In this document: piece by piece, positions 45,826 through 47,608 of the stretch
Position numbering within the stretch: position 1 is the first letter of the stretch
How the letters are laid out: every line of letters starts with the position of its first letter
Program-made: the position numbers and the translations under genes
Assembly: GCF_003702045.1 (NCBI RefSeq)
Contig: NZ_RBTP01000021.1
Span: 1-47,608, forward strand
DNA length: 47,608 nucleotides
Source of the DNA: Pseudomonas viridiflava
GTDB taxonomy: Bacteria > Pseudomonadota > Gammaproteobacteria > Pseudomonadales > Pseudomonadaceae
Reading direction: 5' to 3'
Notes under the pieces: generated by a model
What the model was told of the DNA's origin: nothing
Seen by the model: only the letters and a program-made list of their open reading frames with translations
The model's database searches: none

Positions 45826-46866
45826 ATGGCTGCACTGACGTTGCGTCTGGGCGATTTGTCGGTGGGCTTCGTTCAGAGCCTGACCGACGCGGTCCGCAGT
45901 TTCGGGCACGATCCTGACCAGTTGCTCGATCAGTACGGGCTTGATGCAGCGCGTCTGGATCAGGCAGGTGCCCGGCTGTCGATCCCGCGTTATATGCGCT
46001 TGGGGCATGCCGCCATTCAAGTCACCGGTCAAGCGGGCCTGGGGTTGCGCATGGGCCAGCTCAGTCGGTTCGCTCAGGCCGGCCTTGCGGGCGTCACGGC
46101 AGCTCAAGCGCCGGACGTGCGCGAAGCGGCCCGTACCATGATCCGGTTCGAAGCCTTGTACGGTTCGAACTATCGGGGTCAGTCGAGCTTTCACGAAGAC
46201 GCTGCCGGGGCGTGGATACGCTTCTACTCCATCAGTCCCTACAACACCTATAACCGCTTTGTGGTGGATTCGATTCTGGGAGGCTGGGTGGCGCAACTGT
46301 CATCTTTGGCCGGAGCGAACGTGCGCGCACAGCGGGTCGAGATCGAGTTCGAAGCGCCTGACTACGCCGCGCAATACACACACCTGAGCGACAACCCGAT
46401 CGTGTTTGGCGCAACCACCAATCAGCTTCGTCTTGATCTGGACAGTCTGGCCCTGAAAAATCCTGACCATTGCCCGAGTACCTGGCGGCATTTGGTGCAA
46501 CTGTGTGAAAAGGAGCTGGAGCAATTGACCCGCACTCGCAGCCTGCGAGAACGCATCACGCGTTTGCTGGGGCCGTTATTGAGTGGCGGTAGAGAACCGG
46601 ATCTGGAAGAAGTGGCGGCTCGGCTGAAACTGCCGACCTGGACGCTGCGCCGCAAGCTGGCCGAAGAAGGCACTCGCTTTCGCGCCATTCTGAACGACAC
46701 ACGGCGAGATCTGGCGATGACCTATATTCGCGACACCGAACTGGCGTTCGGGGAGATTGCGTATCTGCTGGGGTTTGCCTCGGCTGAAGCCTTTCAACGT
46801 GCCTTCAAACGCTGGAACGGCCAGACTCCTGGGGAGTTCCGCCGCAGCCAGCGCCGAAGTGCCTGA
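45826..46866 (+). CDS. AraC-family transcriptional regulator (OruR/ArgR-like N-terminal domain)
   Basis: The 346-residue protein has the Arabinose_bd-type N-terminal domain of OruR-like regulators (QSLTDAVRSFGHDPDQLLDQYGLD and IPRYMRLGHAAIQVTG openings, cited in parts). At the C-terminus are two helix-turn-helix motifs, LEEVAARLKLPTWTLRRKLAEEG and FGEIAYLLGFASAEAFQRAFKRW, ending with the TPGEFRRS signature. The start lies two bases after the nitrilase-like stop, so the genes are cotranscribed. The 3' end is six bases from a convergent 28-codon ORF. It may control its partner or the divergent fadH gene. Confidence 0.92.
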   Translation: MAALTLRLGDLSVGFVQSLTDAVRSFGHDPDQLLDQYGLDAARLDQAGARLSIPRYMRLGHAAIQVTGQAGLGLRMGQLSRFAQAGLAGVTAAQAPDVREAARTMIRFEALYGSNYRGQSSFHEDAAGAWIRFYSISPYNTYNRFVVDSILGGWVAQLSSLAGANVRAQRVEIEFEAPDYAAQYTHLSDNPIVFGATTNQLRLDLDSLALKNPDHCPSTWRHLVQLCEKELEQLTRTRSLRERITRLLGPLLSGGREPDLEEVAARLKLPTWTLRRKLAEEGTRFRAILNDTRRDLAMTYIRDTELAFGEIAYLLGFASAEAFQRAFKRWNGQTPGEFRRSQRRSA

Positions 46867-46872
46867 CGCGCT

Positions 46873-46959
46873 TCACAGTTCAGTAGCGTCGTCGGCAGGT
46901 TCTACCGGGTCCAGTTCGGAGGCGCGGTATTCGAGCAGTTCTTCTTGATATTCATCCAT
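46873..46959 (-). CDS. predicted 28-residue acidic peptide
   Basis: A 28-codon ORF too short for routine ORF calling runs from ATG 46959 to TGA 46873. It is preceded by AAAGGA seven bases upstream, a strong ribosome binding site. The product is very acidic: 11 Asp/Glu against one Arg, opening MDEYQEELLEY and ending DDATEL. It has no signal or membrane helix. Upstream lie a predicted Anr-type promoter (47040-47081) and a perfect hairpin at the probable 5' end (47001-47030). It lies six bases from the AraC gene, convergent to it. I do not recognise the family. The full set of expression signals makes a real gene more likely than chance, but translation is unproven. Confidence 0.6.
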   Translation of the reverse strand: MDEYQEELLEYRASELDPVEPADDATEL

Positions 46960-47000
46960 TTTTTTATCCTTTTGAGTGATTGAGTGGTTCACTTTTCGCT

Positions 47001-47030
47001 ACGGTCAGTAAAGCTGGAATAACTGACCGT
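47001..47030 (-). other. hairpin at the predicted 5' end of the 28-residue gene transcript
   Basis: ACGGTCAGT (47001-47009) and ACTGACCGT (47022-47030) are exact inverted copies around a 12-base loop. They fall within a few bases of the predicted transcription start (about 47033), so they would form a 5' stem-loop that could stabilise the mRNA. An operator role is also possible. Confidence 0.6.
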
Positions 47031-47039
47031 GGGATCAAC

Positions 47040-47081
47040 ATTAAAGTGCCAATGTGAAACAAAAATGTTGATACCCATCAA
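47040..47081 (-). promoter_or_regulatory. FNR/Anr-type box and class II promoter for the 28-residue gene
   Basis: TTGATACCCATCAA (47068-47081) is a perfect TTGAT-N4-ATCAA site. On the minus strand a TTTAAT hexamer (47040-47045) sits exactly at the -10 position expected for an activator centred at -41.5, giving a start near 47033 and a leader of about 75 bases. The hexamer matches the consensus TATAAT at five of six positions. Anr/FNR binding is inferred. Confidence 0.6.
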
Positions 47082-47143
47082 TAAACGAAAAAGCTGACAC
47101 GAACTTCAGACCTGCGGCGTCCTGTGGTTTCAACATTCGGGGC

Positions 47144-47173
47144 TTGACTTCAATGTTGCCGCCGACCTACTCT
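47144..47173 (+). promoter_or_regulatory. candidate promoter of the ilvA leader
   Basis: TTGACT (47144-47149) and TACTCT (47168-47173) are separated by 18 bases. The -10 is weak (three matches to consensus). A start seven bases later would fall at about 47180, on or beside the leader peptide ATG at 47181, which would make the leader RNA leaderless. Confidence 0.4.
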
Positions 47174-47180
47174 CCGATGC

Positions 47181-47246
47181 ATGAACCCAATCAAGCAAAA
47201 CCTCGGCCAAATTATTATTACCGTCATTCCAGTCATGGCGGGTTAG
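47181..47246 (+). CDS. predicted Ile-rich leader peptide of the ilvA attenuator
   Basis: A 21-codon ORF (stop TAG 47244-47246) encodes a peptide whose centre reads GQIIITVIPV: codons 11-13 are ATT ATT ATT, followed by Thr, Val, Ile, Pro, Val. With another Ile at codon 4 and Leu at codon 8, it is heavy in the branched-chain residues made by the pathway that ilvA opens. It ends eleven bases before a strong terminator. No ribosome binding site is visible, in line with a leaderless start. The function follows from the layout; it has not been compared with databases here. Confidence 0.65.
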   Translation: MNPIKQNLGQIIITVIPVMAG

Positions 47247-47288
47247 CCGACGTTTGCAAAAAAACCCGCCCTGGAGGCGGGTTTTTTT
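47237..47288 (+). terminator. ilvA transcription attenuator (antiterminator/terminator)
   Basis: Three segments share pairing. Segment 1 is GGCGGGTT (47237-47244, the last codons of the leader peptide), segment 2 is AACCCGCC (47263-47270) and segment 3 is GGCGGGTT (47276-47283). Segments 2 and 3 form the terminator, a 13-bp stem counting A-T pairs (47258-47270 with 47276-47288) ending in seven Ts. Segment 1 can take segment 2 and block it. A ribosome that reaches the TAG covers segment 1 and leaves the terminator free; one stalled at the Ile codons leaves segment 1 open. Confidence 0.7.
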
Positions 47289-47328
47289 CTGCCTCCAGAG
47301 CTACCCAATGCTCAGTCAGGAGTCAGAC

Positions 47329-47439
47329 ATGATCGCTACCCATCGCGCCATCGCCTTCGTTTCAGCCATTAATTCGAGTGCCGCATGTTCTGGCAACGCC
47401 TCGGGCAACACGACGACACGCAAGGAAACGACGCGATGA
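47329..47439 (+). CDS. small ORF upstream of and coupled to ilvA
   Basis: A 36-codon ORF starts at ATG 47329, with AGGAG six bases upstream (a strong site). Its TGA overlaps the ilvA ATG in ATGA. The product is Ala/Ser/Thr-rich (begins [14 protein letters not shown], ends TTTRKETTR) with no signal peptide or recognised family. It lies after the attenuator, so it would be translated only when read-through occurs, and it may set ilvA translation by coupling. ilvA also has its own weaker AAGGAA site, so this ORF may be chance. Confidence 0.4.
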   Translation: MIATHRAIAFVSAINSSAACSGNASGNTTTRKETTR

Positions 47440-47608
47440 GTCACGGCCAGCCTGATCTGCTCAACCATTACGCCCGCAAGATCCTCACCTCTCGCGCCTA
47501 CGACGTCGCCATCGAAACCCCGCTGCACGGCGCGCGTCAGCTGTCCGAGCGGCTCGGCAATCAGGTCTTGCTCAAGCGCGAAGACTTACAGCCGGTGTTC
47601 TCGTTCAA
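47436..47608 (+). CDS. ilvA: threonine dehydratase (biosynthetic), 3' end outside window
   Basis: It deaminates threonine to 2-oxobutyrate, the first step of isoleucine synthesis. Only the first 57 residues are present and the frame is open at the window edge. They match IlvA at its N-terminus: [20 protein letters not shown] and [19 protein letters not shown], the last being the segment with the PLP lysine. Start ATG 47436 has AAGGAA eight bases upstream and overlaps the small upstream ORF. The 5' region carries a predicted Ile attenuator, which fits end-product control. Confidence 0.93.
   Translation, partial: MSHGQPDLLNHYARKILTSRAYDVAIETPLHGARQLSERLGNQVLLKREDLQPVFSF

Overview
The window is a dense, high-GC bacterial chromosome segment. 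Several things point to a fluorescent Pseudomonas, most likely of the P. syringae group: inverted REP doublets of the kind dispersed through Pseudomonas genomes (core like GAGCGAGCTTGCTCGC), a PpgL-type gluconolactonase, Gcd-type membrane sequence, the sbcD-sbcC order and Anr-type boxes. I see no integrase, transposase, rRNA, tRNA or CRISPR. It reads as ordinary chromosome with a few accessory patches.

Layout, left to right. 1-3902: end of a Bat-like von Willebrand factor A (VWA)/TPR/BatD membrane operon. 3942-9426: sbcD-sbcC-GST, each overlapping the next by ATGA. 9430-12262: a small exported protein, a periplasmic gluconolactonase (ppgL), an orphan copy of only the membrane domain of quinoprotein glucose dehydrogenase with a predicted Anr box upstream, and a small conserved protein. 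12569-17712: a sugar-acid cluster (AraD1/GguC protein, MFS carrier, L-arabinonate-type dehydratase, FadR-type GntR regulator) with a consensus operator between the divergent units. 17893-21357: RND/MMPL exporter and its YCF48-like periplasmic partner. 21564-27690: an eight-gene envelope-stress operon (YjfI, PspA/YjfJ, rhomboid, K+ channel, YjfK, YjfL, YgiB/YjfM, glutathionylspermidine-synthase-like ATP-grasp). 28117-34645: nadK, phosphatase, glpG, yeaC, DUF2797 and pepN in one tight operon, with a diguanylate cyclase upstream. 36090-44455: DUF1853, arsB, a fosmidomycin-resistance-type MFS, an MHS-family MFS, a D-cysteine desulfhydrase/ACC-deaminase-like enzyme and 2,4-dienoyl-CoA reductase. 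44681-46866: a nitrilase-fold protein lacking its catalytic cysteine, paired with an AraC-type regulator. 46873-47608: a 28-residue acidic ORF and the start of ilvA.

The most interesting stretch is 46873-47440. On the minus strand, a perfect TTGAT-N4-ATCAA box, a near-consensus -10 at the class II distance, a 9-bp hairpin and a strong ribosome binding site lead into the 28-codon ORF. On the plus strand, a 21-codon ORF with three consecutive Ile codons is followed by mutually exclusive antiterminator and terminator helices. This is the layout of a ribosome-mediated isoleucine attenuator for ilvA. A second small ORF with a good ribosome binding site overlaps the ilvA start by ATGA. None of these small elements is protein-family recognisable; the calls rest on sequence geometry.

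Other items of note: the same Anr-box-plus-hairpin layout occurs before the orphan Gcd membrane domain (11865-11981). YjfI has an N-terminal extension and a second, internal start with a strong ribosome binding site. The BatB-like VWA domain has lost its metal-site residues. Together the genes at 10041-17712 could outline an aldose oxidation and aldonate route (lactonase, carrier, dehydratase, AraD1), although no aldose dehydrogenase catalytic domain is present in the window.
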